Assembly: GCF_000420445.1 (NCBI RefSeq)
Contig: NZ_ATUY01000002.1
Span: 127,889 to 191,888, forward strand
Source of the DNA: Actinotignum urinale DSM 15805
GTDB lineage: Bacteria > Actinomycetota > Actinomycetes > Actinomycetales > Actinomycetaceae
Direction: 5' to 3'
Length of the DNA stretch: 64,000 bases
The position numbers and the translations under genes are program-made. The notes beneath the pieces are model-generated. The model was not told the DNA's origin and ran no database searches. It saw only the letters and a program-made list of their open reading frames with translations. Shown piece by piece: positions 16,637 to 24,770 of the stretch. Position 1 is the first letter of the stretch; every line of letters starts with the position of its first letter.

Positions 16637-16960
16637 TTATGGTTCTCCTTTCCATTCAAAGGAATAGAGCACTTCAAAGAGGTGCTCGGATTCGATATAG
16701 ACTTCGGTTTTGTCAAAAAAGATCCCCGCCTCACGAAGCACGGTTTCCATGCGCTTTTCGATGGCGGGGTTTTTGTAGTCGGTGTAAAGCTCCACGTGTA
16801 CCACCTCAACGCTTAGGTAGACGATGCCGTCGGCTGCGAAGTTGTGGGTTTCGGGTTTGAGGTAACACAGAAACGGTGGAGCAGGTGCTTGTCCGGGTGC
16901 GAAATGGTCATAGGCATAAGGCAACCCGATTTGCTTTAAGAGCGTGAGTAGTTCATCCAT
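16637..16960 (-). CDS. Tail completion/terminator-like protein
   Basis: A 107-residue protein (MDELLTLLKQIGLPYAYDHF) with the compact alpha/beta pattern of tail terminator or minor capsid 'gp11-like' proteins (PPFLCYLKPETHNFAADG, then VHVELYT). It lies between the HK97 gp10-like gene and the major tail protein, the usual position of the tail terminator that caps the tube. The family call is by position and shape only. Confidence 0.7.
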   Translation of the reverse strand: MDELLTLLKQIGLPYAYDHFAPGQAPAPPFLCYLKPETHNFAADGIVYLSVEVVHVELYTDYKNPAIEKRMETVLREAGIFFDKTEVYIESEHLFEVLYSFEWKGEP

Positions 16961-17336
16961 CTCGGATCATCCTTTCTAGCTCAGCCAAGAGCTGTTCTTC
17001 GCCTAGACTTTCAGCCGGTGCGATATGCGGCATGGCTTTGGTGCGCCCACCATTTCGTTTCGCATGCCCATGTTCCAGTAAGTGTGCGAGCTGGTAGCGA
17101 TTCCTCGAATGGACGGTCACCTGTAGGCTGTTGGCGTTTTCGCTCACTTTTTTGACCGACCAGCTTTTCTTGTATGCGCCTGAACGCATAGGCGCTGTCG
17201 CTTGGATTTCTTTTCTCACGGTCGCACCGGCTTTGGTGACAGCTTTCTTCATGCCCTCAGAGGTTGTCTTGGCATAGGCGTTCAGTTCTTGCATGACTGC
17301 CTCGCTGAGATCCTCGATTTTGACGCGCCGGCTCAT
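16953..17336 (-). CDS. HK97 gp10-like head-tail protein
   Basis: A 127-residue protein with the HK97 gp10 family pattern: a helical N terminus (VMQELNAYAKTTSEGMKKAVTKAGATVRKEIQATAP), then RSGAYKKSW, and the LAHLLEHGHAKRNGG segment near residue 87-101. It acts in head-tail joining or tail completion. It overlaps both neighbours by 4-8 bp. Confidence 0.88.
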   Translation of the reverse strand: MSRRVKIEDLSEAVMQELNAYAKTTSEGMKKAVTKAGATVRKEIQATAPMRSGAYKKSWSVKKVSENANSLQVTVHSRNRYQLAHLLEHGHAKRNGGRTKAMPHIAPAESLGEEQLLAELERMIRDG

Positions 17337-17668
17337 GAGACACGCTCCTTGGTGCAGAAGAATTTGATGGCGCGTTTCTTAAACGAGAGGTGATCGATCC
17401 GCTCGATATCAAACACGCCCCCGTCAAAGATGATCCGATAGTCACTTGGATTCACATTGGCGGCTTGCCTGCACCAGCGCACCGTCACGTTCATGGCGTG
17501 CCGATCGCGTTCGGCTCCAGCTGCCATCACCTCGTCTCCGCCCTCACCAGAGATGGTGGCCGCGCAGGTATACGCATCTGTCCAGTGTTCGATCTGGTTG
17601 CCAATCGCATCCGATGCCACACTGCGTTTTTGGAAGGTCACCCGCGTATTGAGTAGTGCAATATCCAT
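17333..17668 (-). CDS. Head-tail adaptor/joining protein
   Basis: A 111-residue protein (MDIALLNTRVTFQKRSVASD) resembling the phage_H_T_join/head closure family (SPP1 gp16-like): short beta barrel, AATISGEGGDEVMAAGAERD, then VRWCRQAANVNPSDYRIIFDG. It sits between the connector and the gp10-like gene with 4-bp overlap and no gap to its upstream partner. Confidence 0.85.
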   Translation of the reverse strand: MDIALLNTRVTFQKRSVASDAIGNQIEHWTDAYTCAATISGEGGDEVMAAGAERDRHAMNVTVRWCRQAANVNPSDYRIIFDGGVFDIERIDHLSFKKRAIKFFCTKERVS

Positions 17669-17941
17669 TTAGAACGCCTCCTGACGTTGACCGAAAAGAA
17701 GGGCGCGAAGCGTTAAGGCAAGCTCGCGGTGATCGGCTTGTTCTCGGTGTTCATAGAGGTAAGCGACGGTGTATAGCAGTGCTGCCTTCGCATCAGTAAA
17801 AGCAGTAAGCTCCGCATCGGTTTCGATGCGTGCCACGTTTTTCACAAACCGCAACGCCGAGTCCATCAGGGTTTGGATGAGTGCGTCGTCATCGGAAAAA
17901 TCCACGCGTAGGTAGGTTTTGACTTCCTCGAGTGTCCACAT
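17669..17941 (-). CDS. Head-tail connector (gp6-like)
   Basis: A 90-residue helical protein (MWTLEEVKTYLRVDFSDDDALIQTLM) of the phage gp6-like head-tail connector family, which forms the ring under the portal. It is the first gene after the capsid gene and a hairpin, and abuts the head-tail adaptor gene directly. Confidence 0.88.
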   Translation of the reverse strand: MWTLEEVKTYLRVDFSDDDALIQTLMDSALRFVKNVARIETDAELTAFTDAKAALLYTVAYLYEHREQADHRELALTLRALLFGQRQEAF

Positions 17942-17975
17942 GTAGCTTCATTCCTCCTTTCCCTGGCGTAAACGC

Positions 17976-18013
17976 AGGAAGAGTGACTCCCTATGAGGAG
18001 AGCCACCCTTCCT
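17976..18013 (-). terminator. Hairpin after the capsid gene (probable terminator or attenuator)
   Basis: AGGAAGAGTGACTCC (17976-17990) pairs with GGAGAGCCACCCTTCCT (17997-18013) with two bulged positions; outer CCCTG/CAGGG arms (17961-17965 and 18019-18023) extend it. Only a weak T-run follows on the minus strand, so partial termination that keeps capsid expression high is plausible. Confidence 0.5.
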
Positions 18014-18035
18014 AGCATCAGGGGTTTTCTATCGG

Positions 18036-19238
18036 TTAGCGAGCAGCGGGAGTCGTGCCTTTGAGCTGCAGGATTTGTACGGCTTCAGGCAAGATGAGCT
18101 TGCCGTCCACACGCTCTTTAGCCACAAAGCCAATCATGCCGTTACCGGCATAAAGTTCACGCAGCTGCGCAAAGGAGCGCGTACCACGGTCACCGATGTT
18201 GTAGTAGGAGAAGTCTCCGAAAGCGATCTTGTCTTCGGGGGCAAAGGCAGAGGTGTGAATCGGATACCCAAGCAGTGTGTCGGGCTCTCCGACCTGATAG
18301 GACGGCTGCCACATGAAGTTGCCATTTCCGTCTTTGAACTTGCGGATGGTGGCAATGGTGGCATCGTTCATGATGAACGCCGCGTTTTTGCGGTACGGGC
18401 GCTTCAGCCCATAGGTCAAATCCAACACGTCATCGCCCTTGATCTCGGCTGTGAGTTTCTTAAAGACCTCGCCGCCGCCTTTGTCAGCAAACAAGCCCAA
18501 AGGCTGACCGGTTCCCGTACCGTTCAAGAAGGCATCTTCCTCAGCATTTGCCAGTGCTTTTGCAAAGCTGGTCATGAGATAGGATTCCAGATCGAAAGCT
18601 GAATCATAGAGGAGCTCTTCGGTCACCTTCACGGCAACATAGAGCTTGTGGGCATCGAGCAGAACCTGGTCGAACTTGGCATCCTTGAACTCTAATGCGC
18701 CGCCTTCGTCAATCCATGCCGCTGCCGGAGTGGTTGTAGCGATATTGATCTTATGCACGGCACTGGTGTTCACCTTGCGGGCAAGCTGGCGAACAATGTT
18801 TTCTTCTTGCAGACTTTTGAACAGCGTCTGATCGTACTCTTCAGGCACCAGATAGCCACCATCAGCATCCACGCCTTCTTGCAGCACATTGGAAATGCGC
18901 GTGAAGTTCGACCGCAACGCATCCAACATCGCCTGCTTATATTCGGCCTTGGCTCGAAAACTCTTCGGTTTTTCCGTCTTGTCCATAGTGGCAGTAGCGG
19001 TGGCGGGTTTGGAGACCAGCGGTTGATTGACCGGTGCTTTGAGTTCCTCATCCATTTGCGCTTCACGGGTCATGCGCTTGATCTCACGGGAGTAGTCTTG
19101 GATTTCTTTGTCCATCTTTTCCCAGATGGCGTTATCCTCATCCGACAGCACACCGTGTTCGTTTCGATGAGACGCAACAAAGAGCTTAGCGGCATCGACC
19201 GCGGCCTGACGCTTTTGATTCAGTTCCATAATATTCAT
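18036..19238 (-). CDS. Major capsid protein (HK97 family)
   Basis: A 400-residue HK97-fold capsid precursor. Residues about 1-95 are a charged coiled-coil scaffold/delta domain (MNIMELNQKRQAAVDAAKLF). The shell domain begins around SNVLQEGVDADGGYLVPEEY, with ALANAEEDAFLNGTGTGQPLG and IMNDATIATIRKFKD as family hallmarks. The delta domain is expected to be removed by the ClpP-like protease encoded just upstream. A hairpin follows the stop. Confidence 0.95.
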   Translation of the reverse strand: MNIMELNQKRQAAVDAAKLFVASHRNEHGVLSDEDNAIWEKMDKEIQDYSREIKRMTREAQMDEELKAPVNQPLVSKPATATATMDKTEKPKSFRAKAEYKQAMLDALRSNFTRISNVLQEGVDADGGYLVPEEYDQTLFKSLQEENIVRQLARKVNTSAVHKINIATTTPAAAWIDEGGALEFKDAKFDQVLLDAHKLYVAVKVTEELLYDSAFDLESYLMTSFAKALANAEEDAFLNGTGTGQPLGLFADKGGGEVFKKLTAEIKGDDVLDLTYGLKRPYRKNAAFIMNDATIATIRKFKDGNGNFMWQPSYQVGEPDTLLGYPIHTSAFAPEDKIAFGDFSYYNIGDRGTRSFAQLRELYAGNGMIGFVAKERVDGKLILPEAVQILQLKGTTPAAR

Positions 19239-19252
19239 AAGTGTTTTCCTCC

Positions 19253-20023
19253 TTACAGGGTTTCGTAAATCGACAGACGTTTTAAGATTTCATCTGCCAA
19301 ATGCTTAGGCGAGTTGGTGTCTTCTTCGGTAGGTTTCGCCTTCGCAGTGTTGATGTGGCAGGCTTTCGCCAGCTTCTCGTGCAAACAGTTCACGACCTTT
19401 TTGCGGTCGAACATGGCGGTTGCCGGATTCGAAATCGCGGCCATGTCTTCGGGGGTAATCTTGCTCGGCTCTAAGATTGCATCGATAAAGCCGAGTTCTT
19501 TTGCTTTGTGGGCGTTCATCCATGTCTCGGCATCCATCAGCTTGGCGAGTTCTCGGCGGTTCATGCCGGTTTTGATCTCGTAGGCGTTGATGATGGATTC
19601 TTTGACCTCAGAGAGCATTTGGGCAGCCCGACGCATTTCTTGCGTGTCTCCATACACGCTCGTGATCGGGTTATGGATCATGATGGTTGCTACCGGACTC
19701 ATCAACACGGTGGTGCCGGCCATTGCAATCACAGATGCAGCAGAAGCGGCAATCCCATCAATCTTGATGGTCACTTGACCGGGGTATTCCATCAGCATGT
19801 TGTAAATCTGTGCCGCAGCGATACAGTCGCCACCCGGTGAGTTAATCCACACCGTAATATCACCCGTGCTGGCGGTGAGCTCTTCTTTGAAGATGGCAGG
19901 TGTTACCTCGTCATCAAACCAGGTCTCTTCGGCAATCGTGCCGCATAAATAAAGCGTCCGCTCACACGGACGCTCATCGGCATTTGTTGGGTATTGTTTC
20001 CAGTTCCAAAATCGTTTACTCAA
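19253..20023 (-). CDS. Head maturation protease, ClpP-related
   Basis: A 256-residue serine protease of the ClpP-like prohead protease group. NSPGGDCIAA lies near residues 61-70, a catalytic-Ser segment AASAASVIAMAGT at about 90-102 and the HNP of MIHNPITSVYGD at about 116-127. The C-terminal 60 residues are variable. It overlaps the portal stop by 4 bp and precedes the capsid gene by 14 bp, the standard portal-protease-capsid order. Confidence 0.93.
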   Translation of the reverse strand: MSKRFWNWKQYPTNADERPCERTLYLCGTIAEETWFDDEVTPAIFKEELTASTGDITVWINSPGGDCIAAAQIYNMLMEYPGQVTIKIDGIAASAASVIAMAGTTVLMSPVATIMIHNPITSVYGDTQEMRRAAQMLSEVKESIINAYEIKTGMNRRELAKLMDAETWMNAHKAKELGFIDAILEPSKITPEDMAAISNPATAMFDRKKVVNCLHEKLAKACHINTAKAKPTEEDTNSPKHLADEILKRLSIYETL

Positions 20024-21279
20024 ATCGTTTCTCCTCCTTCCAAAGGTTGGTTGCCGGCGAATAGTCCGGCATCTTTGAGTTTGGTCATGTTGCCGTTAAT
20101 CAAATACAAATCACCGCCTTCCTCCTCAGGGATACGGTCGAGGTTTTCCAGCGCACGGATGTCGTTTGCACTCATCCAGCCGTTTTGCCGGGCGGTGGCA
20201 TAGCCGTTCATGCGTGACTCATAGTCGCCTCGAAGCAACCCGTCGACATTGAAATGAATCGTCAGATGTGCCTTTTCCTTATCGGTTAGAAGGGCTCTTT
20301 GTAAGGCTTGCTCCCAGCGCACCACCCACGGATCGAGCGTGTATTTCACAAACTCGAGCGACTGCTGCTCAATATTGGAAAACGAAGATTTATCGAGGTC
20401 ACCGACCATGTGTGGCGGGATACGGAAAATACGGGCAATCTCATCAAGCTGAAACTTGCGGGTCTCTAAAAACTGCGCTTGCTCCGGACTAATCGAGATC
20501 GGTGTATAGCGCATGCCTTCTTCGAGTACTGCGATCTTGTTTGCGTTCGCAGCACCACCAAAGGTCGCATTCCACGAGGCGCGCACCCGTTCTGGATCTT
20601 TAATGATCCCCGGATGCTCTAACACACCACCGGGAGCAGCACCATTAGCGAAAAAGGTCGCACCGTATTCCTCACAGGCAATTGCCATGCCGATCGCGTT
20701 TTTCGCCATCGCAATCGGTGAATACCCAACCAGACCATCAAAGCCCAGACCGGGAATATGGAGCACATCACGCGAGGTTAGGGTGACCAGACCGCCGTTT
20801 TTCACGTTCGGCTCATCGGTACCCACCAGATACTGATAGACCAGCTGCTTTCGCTCATCTCTGTCCACGCTCATCCGAGACGGCATCAACGGATAAAGCC
20901 CTACAACTTCGCCACGGCCATTTCGAATGATCTGTGCGTAGGCGTTTCCCCACAAAAGCAGATGTGTCATGAGGGTTTCACGGAAGATAAAGCTCGTCAT
21001 CTCGCTATTCGGCTCATCGTGAAGCACCCGATACAGCGGGTGTTCGGTGGCTTTGCGTTTCGCTGTGCCATCAGACTCATCCAACAGATGCAGCGGTAGA
21101 CCTGCAATCGCCTCGGCTAAGATTCGCACGCACGAATACACTGCCGTCATCTGCATCGCAGAGCGTTCAGTTACAGCTTTGCCTGACGTGGTCGCGCCAA
21201 GGAAAAACCGATACCCACTGCCTTGGGTGGCATTTTGCGGCTTGTCACGGTAATGAAAAAGTGAAGACCAAAACCCCAT
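20020..21279 (-). CDS. Phage portal protein (HK97 family)
   Basis: A 419-residue portal protein starting at MGFWSSLFHYRDKP, with GGAGG about eleven bases upstream. Family features include TAVYSCVRILAEAIAGLPLHL near the N terminus, HPLYRVLHDEPN, and FRIPPHMVGDLDKSSFSNIEQQSLEFVKYTL in the C-terminal half. It forms the dodecameric DNA-entry ring. The upstream in-frame extension to 21330 falls in the terminator after the large terminase and is rejected. Confidence 0.94.
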   Translation of the reverse strand: MGFWSSLFHYRDKPQNATQGSGYRFFLGATTSGKAVTERSAMQMTAVYSCVRILAEAIAGLPLHLLDESDGTAKRKATEHPLYRVLHDEPNSEMTSFIFRETLMTHLLLWGNAYAQIIRNGRGEVVGLYPLMPSRMSVDRDERKQLVYQYLVGTDEPNVKNGGLVTLTSRDVLHIPGLGFDGLVGYSPIAMAKNAIGMAIACEEYGATFFANGAAPGGVLEHPGIIKDPERVRASWNATFGGAANANKIAVLEEGMRYTPISISPEQAQFLETRKFQLDEIARIFRIPPHMVGDLDKSSFSNIEQQSLEFVKYTLDPWVVRWEQALQRALLTDKEKAHLTIHFNVDGLLRGDYESRMNGYATARQNGWMSANDIRALENLDRIPEEEGGDLYLINGNMTKLKDAGLFAGNQPLEGGETI

Positions 21280-21313
21280 AGAAAATAAACCTCCTTCCTG
21301 GTATTTGGGCATG

Positions 21314-21343
21314 AAAAAAGCACCCCACAAACGTGAAGTGCTT
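21314..21343 (-). terminator. Intrinsic terminator between large terminase and portal
   Basis: Arms AAGCAC (21318-21323) and GTGCTT (21338-21343), with further pairing inside, followed on the minus strand by TTTTTTC. It is one of several terminators placed between structural modules. Confidence 0.7.
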
Positions 21344-21348
21344 CGGTG

Positions 21349-22950
21349 TTAAAGAAGCAAAAGTCCTCGCGAATCGTAAACCGACTCGGAGGTGTCGTTG
21401 CCACAGCGGATGGCTCGGTCGAGCGCCATGATGGTAGCGATAGCACCGTCGATTTTCTCCGTGGATTTTGACTTGTCACATTTGATGTTTCCGGCGGGGT
21501 CTTGGCGGATGTAGATGTTGTCCATCATCCAGCGAAGCACCGGGTGTCCACCATGGGCCAGCTTGGCTTCGAGGGCGAGTTTCATGAGCTCTTTGGTCGG
21601 CGGACTCATGTCTTTAAACCCTTGCCCGAAAGGCACGACGGTAAAACCCATGCCTTCGAGGTTTTGCACCATCTGAACGGCTCCCCACCGGTCAAAGGCG
21701 ATCTCTCGGATGTTGAAACGTGTGCCGAGGTTTTCGATGAAGGCTTCGATGTAACCGTAGTGGACGACATTTCCTTCAGTGGTATTGAGAAAGCCTTGTT
21801 TTTCCCACACGTCATACGGCACATGGTCACGAGCAACTCGCAGTTCGAGGTTGTCTTCGGGAATCCAAAACCACGGCGCAATCACGTATGGGTCATCATC
21901 GCCTACCGGTGGGAATACGAGAACAAAAGCGGTGATGTCAGTGGTCGACGATAGGTCGAGACCGCCGTAGCAAACCCGTCCTTCCAAATCCTCAAGATCA
22001 ACAGGGCACGCGTTTTTGTCCCAGACCTCCAGTGGCATCCAGCGCACGGATTGTTTGACCCACTGGTTTAAGCGGAGTTGCCGGAAGGTGTTTTCTTCGG
22101 CTGGGTTTTGCCGAGCGGATTCACAGGCTGCTTTGACCTTATCGATGCCGACAGTGATGCCGAGTGAGGGGTTGGCTTTCTTCCATGTGGCTGGATCAGT
22201 CCAGTCATCGTTTTCGTCTGCGCCGAAGATTACGGGATAGAAGGTAGGGTCGATTTTTCTGCCTTCTAGGATGTCTTTGGCTTTTTGATGCGTCTCATAA
22301 CAGATCGAATGCGTATCCGTGCCAGCCGTAGTAATAAGGAAATAAAGGGGCTGAGCACGGGCATCACCAGATCCTTTGGTCATGACATCAAAGAGTTTTC
22401 GGTTGGGCTGGGTGTGTAGCTCATCAAAGACCACGCCATGAATGTTAAAGCCATGCTTGGAATAGGCTTCAGCACTTAGAACTTGATAGAAGCTGTTGGT
22501 GGGCGTGAACACGATCCTTTTGGTGGAAGCGAGAATCTTCACCCGTTTGGATAGAGCCGGGCACATGCGCACCATGTCGGCTGCAACCTCAAAAACAATG
22601 GAGGCTTGTTGGCGGTCAGCTGCACATCCATAGACTTCGGCACGCTGCTCACCATCAGCACAACAAAGCAACAAGGCCACAGCGGCGGCAAGCTCACTTT
22701 TGCCCATCTTTTTGGGGATCTCAATGTAGGCGGTGTTGAACTGGCGGTATCCGTTTTCTTTGACGATGCCAAAGAGGTCGCGGATGATTTGTTCTTGCCA
22801 GTCAATGAGTTCAAAGGGTTTGCCTGCCCACGTACCTTTGGTGTGCCGCAGGCACTCGATGAAGGCAACCGCATAATCAGCCTTGCGCTTATCGTAGTGG
22901 GAGCTTTTCGCCATAAATTGGGTGGGTTGGTAGGTTTTGAGTTTACGCAT
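21349..22950 (-). CDS. Terminase large subunit
   Basis: A 533-residue DNA-packaging motor. The ATPase part has a Walker-A-like IPKKMGKSE at 78-86 and Walker B VVFDE at 173-177, followed by a coupling segment around ITTAGTD. The nuclease part has acidic GGLDLSSTTD near residue 333. It is separated from the small subunit by about 5 kb holding methyltransferase and small genes, which is unusual compact packing. A hairpin terminator follows the stop. Confidence 0.95.
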   Translation of the reverse strand: MRKLKTYQPTQFMAKSSHYDKRKADYAVAFIECLRHTKGTWAGKPFELIDWQEQIIRDLFGIVKENGYRQFNTAYIEIPKKMGKSELAAAVALLLCCADGEQRAEVYGCAADRQQASIVFEVAADMVRMCPALSKRVKILASTKRIVFTPTNSFYQVLSAEAYSKHGFNIHGVVFDELHTQPNRKLFDVMTKGSGDARAQPLYFLITTAGTDTHSICYETHQKAKDILEGRKIDPTFYPVIFGADENDDWTDPATWKKANPSLGITVGIDKVKAACESARQNPAEENTFRQLRLNQWVKQSVRWMPLEVWDKNACPVDLEDLEGRVCYGGLDLSSTTDITAFVLVFPPVGDDDPYVIAPWFWIPEDNLELRVARDHVPYDVWEKQGFLNTTEGNVVHYGYIEAFIENLGTRFNIREIAFDRWGAVQMVQNLEGMGFTVVPFGQGFKDMSPPTKELMKLALEAKLAHGGHPVLRWMMDNIYIRQDPAGNIKCDKSKSTEKIDGAIATIMALDRAIRCGNDTSESVYDSRGLLLL

Positions 22951-22981
22951 GCCTAGGTTGCCTCCTTTCTAAATTTGGGCA

Positions 22982-23010
22982 CAAAAAAAGACCGCGCCTT
23001 GCGATCTGGT
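22982..23010 (-). terminator. Intrinsic terminator upstream of the large terminase gene
   Basis: On the minus strand AGATCGC pairs with GCGGTCT (7 bp, one wobble) around AAGGC, followed by TTTTTTT. It follows the 99-aa gene and precedes the large terminase gene. Confidence 0.7.
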
Positions 23011-23073
23011 TTCTTCTACGAGAGCAAGAGCCGCTTTGGTTCGGCTCGTTGCTGTTTGGGGTTGCGGTTTGTC

Positions 23074-23373
23074 TTAGTTGAATTCGGCCAAAAAGCTCGC
23101 TTCGGTGTCCATGATGTCTTGGGCGATGCGGTAGCTCGGATCTTCCAAGTTGCGCTTCTTGGCCAGGGCGATGATCTCGTCTGCTTTGGTGAAGTGCCAT
23201 CCGAAGCGGTTCATGGTTTTAACCGCCAGTTTTTCGGCTCCCAGCTCGTTTGCTAAGGCTTCGAGGGTTTCAAAGTCGATGCCGGCTTCGGCTTGAATGT
23301 CACCGTGGGGTGCCGCGTCTTTTGGGATGTTCAAAATCGAGGTGATCAGGGTTTTCGTTTCGCTGGTTTTCAT
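23074..23373 (-). CDS. Hypothetical phage protein (99 aa)
   Basis: A 99-residue acidic, helical protein starting at MKTSETKTLIT, behind GGAGGAAAAC. Promoter copy B lies just upstream. I do not recognise the family. It is one of four genes with near-identical upstream promoter regions, three of which are clustered here between the methyltransferase module and the large terminase. Confidence 0.75.
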   Translation of the reverse strand: MKTSETKTLITSILNIPKDAAPHGDIQAEAGIDFETLEALANELGAEKLAVKTMNRFGWHFTKADEIIALAKKRNLEDPSYRIAQDIMDTEASFLAEFN

Positions 23374-23410
23374 GCTTGTTTTCCTCCTTGGGTTTGCTTT
23401 CCTTGTGTGT

Positions 23411-23443
23411 CTATATATCACTCTGTTCGAGGAGAATAGCAAG
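23411..23443 (-). promoter_or_regulatory. Repeated promoter, copy B
   Basis: Minus-strand CTTGCTATTC, then AGAGTGATATATAG. TTGCTA and GATATA are 17 bp apart. It differs from copy C at only one position over 33 bp. It lies about 38 bp upstream of the 99-aa gene. Confidence 0.7.
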
Positions 23444-23471
23444 TCATTTCTGCAGCTATTTTGGGGTATTT

Positions 23472-23738
23472 TTAGGCGTTTTTCATCGCCCAGCGCATGG
23501 TTTCCAGATTCGTTTTGAAGTACTCGTCGCAGCATTTTTCAAGGCGGAGTTCGCACTCGATGCGGTCTCGGCAATCACTGCTCCACATGCTTCCGTAGGG
23601 CTCTTCAGCAAAGCTGTAGATTTCTGCTTGGTAGCCTTCGTTTTCTCTGTTGTAGTAGCGGTAGCGGATGGCGATCACGGTGTTTTCGTCGAAGAGGACT
23701 TCGCTTTGTTCCTGCAGGTGTTCAATCGTGGTTTTCAT
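23472..23738 (-). CDS. Hypothetical phage protein (88 aa)
   Basis: An 88-residue protein (MKTTIEHLQEQSEVLFDENT) with a basic/aromatic core (VIAIRYRYYNRENEGYQAEI) and two Cys near the end. No family is recognised. It starts after GGAGGAAAAC, has promoter copy C upstream, and shares its initial MKT and leader sequence with the 99-aa gene, so the two leader regions look duplicated. Confidence 0.75.
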   Translation of the reverse strand: MKTTIEHLQEQSEVLFDENTVIAIRYRYYNRENEGYQAEIYSFAEEPYGSMWSSDCRDRIECELRLEKCCDEYFKTNLETMRWAMKNA

Positions 23739-23776
23739 GACTGTTTTCCTCCTTGGGTTCGTCTGTTCTTGTGTGT

Positions 23777-23809
23777 CTATATATCACTCTGTTTGAGGAG
23801 AATAGCAAG
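23777..23809 (-). promoter_or_regulatory. Repeated promoter, copy C
   Basis: Minus-strand CTTGCTATTC, then AGAGTGATATATAG, as in copy B, 38 bp upstream of the 88-aa gene. The near-identity with B extends through the ribosome site (GGAGGAAAAC). Confidence 0.7.
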
Positions 23810-23831
23810 CGGTTTGAGCAGGTATTTCGCC

Positions 23832-24056
23832 TTATTTTTCGACAATTTTTACCCGGTCAATGTTCCATAAAACGTGAAGATGCGATCCGTTTTCCCACGC
23901 TACTAAGAGCGAGCCAATGTCATCGATGCCAAGCACCCGACCTTTCGTTCCCACCCTTGGTGCGTGCGGGTCGTTCATCTCAACCAGTTCCACGACAGAA
24001 CCAATCGGATAGGCTTGTTCGATGCGTTCTCGTTCCTTTCTGGTTGGGGTTCTCAT
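23832..24056 (-). CDS. DUF4314-like phage protein
   Basis: A 74-residue protein (MRTPTRKERERIEQAY) with the small beta-barrel pattern of DUF4314: GSVVELVEMNDPHAPRVGTKGRV, then GSLLVAWENGSHLHVL. Such proteins are common in Firmicutes phages and conjugative elements, and their role is unknown. It overlaps the next upstream gene by 4 bp. Confidence 0.8.
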   Translation of the reverse strand: MRTPTRKERERIEQAYPIGSVVELVEMNDPHAPRVGTKGRVLGIDDIGSLLVAWENGSHLHVLWNIDRVKIVEK

Positions 24057-24706
24057 GCTTCGCCCTCTCTTCGTTTGTAGTACTTAAACGCACAGGATCC
24101 CTCGAGGTTTCGAAGCAGGATTTTGCGGATTTCTTTATATTCGGGACCGATCATGCCAAGGCGCAGCAGAAAACAGCGGAAGTAGTAGCGTTCGTTTTCC
24201 ACCTCGTGGTCTTTGGCAAGGATCCGCTCGGAGTGTTTGGCGAGCTTAGCAATGAGTGCAATCAGCTGGATGTAGGCTTCGAGATCCCGCGCGGCAGGTG
24301 TAATGGGAAACCACGGAAAGCTGATCGTGTCTTCGCCGACCTCAATGGGCAGTACGTCTATTCCCAGTGCTTTTTGAATCACCGTTGTTTTCGACGCAAT
24401 GATCTGATGCAGCCGCTCAAGCTCCGCTTCCCCGAATCCGTCTTTGGGAATGGAAATCGACATCTCGACTCGTTTTTCAACCCCGGTTGGATATCCTGCC
24501 GAATCCAGTGCGTCGAGAAGTTTTCGGTTTGCGTGCGGATCTTCAATGGTGAGCACCCCGTGGTTATCCAGCCGGATGCCGTCGGTGAAGTGGTAGCAAA
24601 AGTCTGGTTTTCTCGTACAATGAGCTTTGACTCCGAGGGCTTTTTCTATCACGCGAACCAGTGGTCTGCGCTCTGAGCCGGTGAGTCCATATTCTCTGGT
24701 GAACAT
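24053..24706 (-). CDS. Phage 'virulence-related'-type protein, function unknown
   Basis: A 217-residue protein. Its N-terminal half (LTGSERRPLVRVIEKALG, then PDFCYHFTDGIRLDNHGVL) resembles proteins that Firmicutes phage annotations call virulence-related; this label has no tested meaning here. The C-terminal half is a helical segment with FFCFLLRLGMIG-like packing ending in a basic tail. Promoter copy D lies 30 bp upstream and the DUF4314 gene overlaps its end by 4 bp. Confidence 0.6.
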   Translation of the reverse strand: MFTREYGLTGSERRPLVRVIEKALGVKAHCTRKPDFCYHFTDGIRLDNHGVLTIEDPHANRKLLDALDSAGYPTGVEKRVEMSISIPKDGFGEAELERLHQIIASKTTVIQKALGIDVLPIEVGEDTISFPWFPITPAARDLEAYIQLIALIAKLAKHSERILAKDHEVENERYYFRCFLLRLGMIGPEYKEIRKILLRNLEGSCAFKYYKRREGEA

Positions 24707-24735
24707 TGGTTTTTCCTCCTTACCTTGTGGTATGT

Positions 24736-24768
24736 CTATACATCACTCTGTGTGGGAGGAATAGCAAG
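24736..24768 (-). promoter_or_regulatory. Repeated promoter, copy D
   Basis: Minus-strand CTTGCTATTCC, then AGAGTGATGTATAG. It lies between the C5 methyltransferase stop (24771) and the 217-aa gene start. It shares the conserved outer blocks with copies A-C while the middle differs. Confidence 0.65.
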
Positions 24769-24770
24769 TT

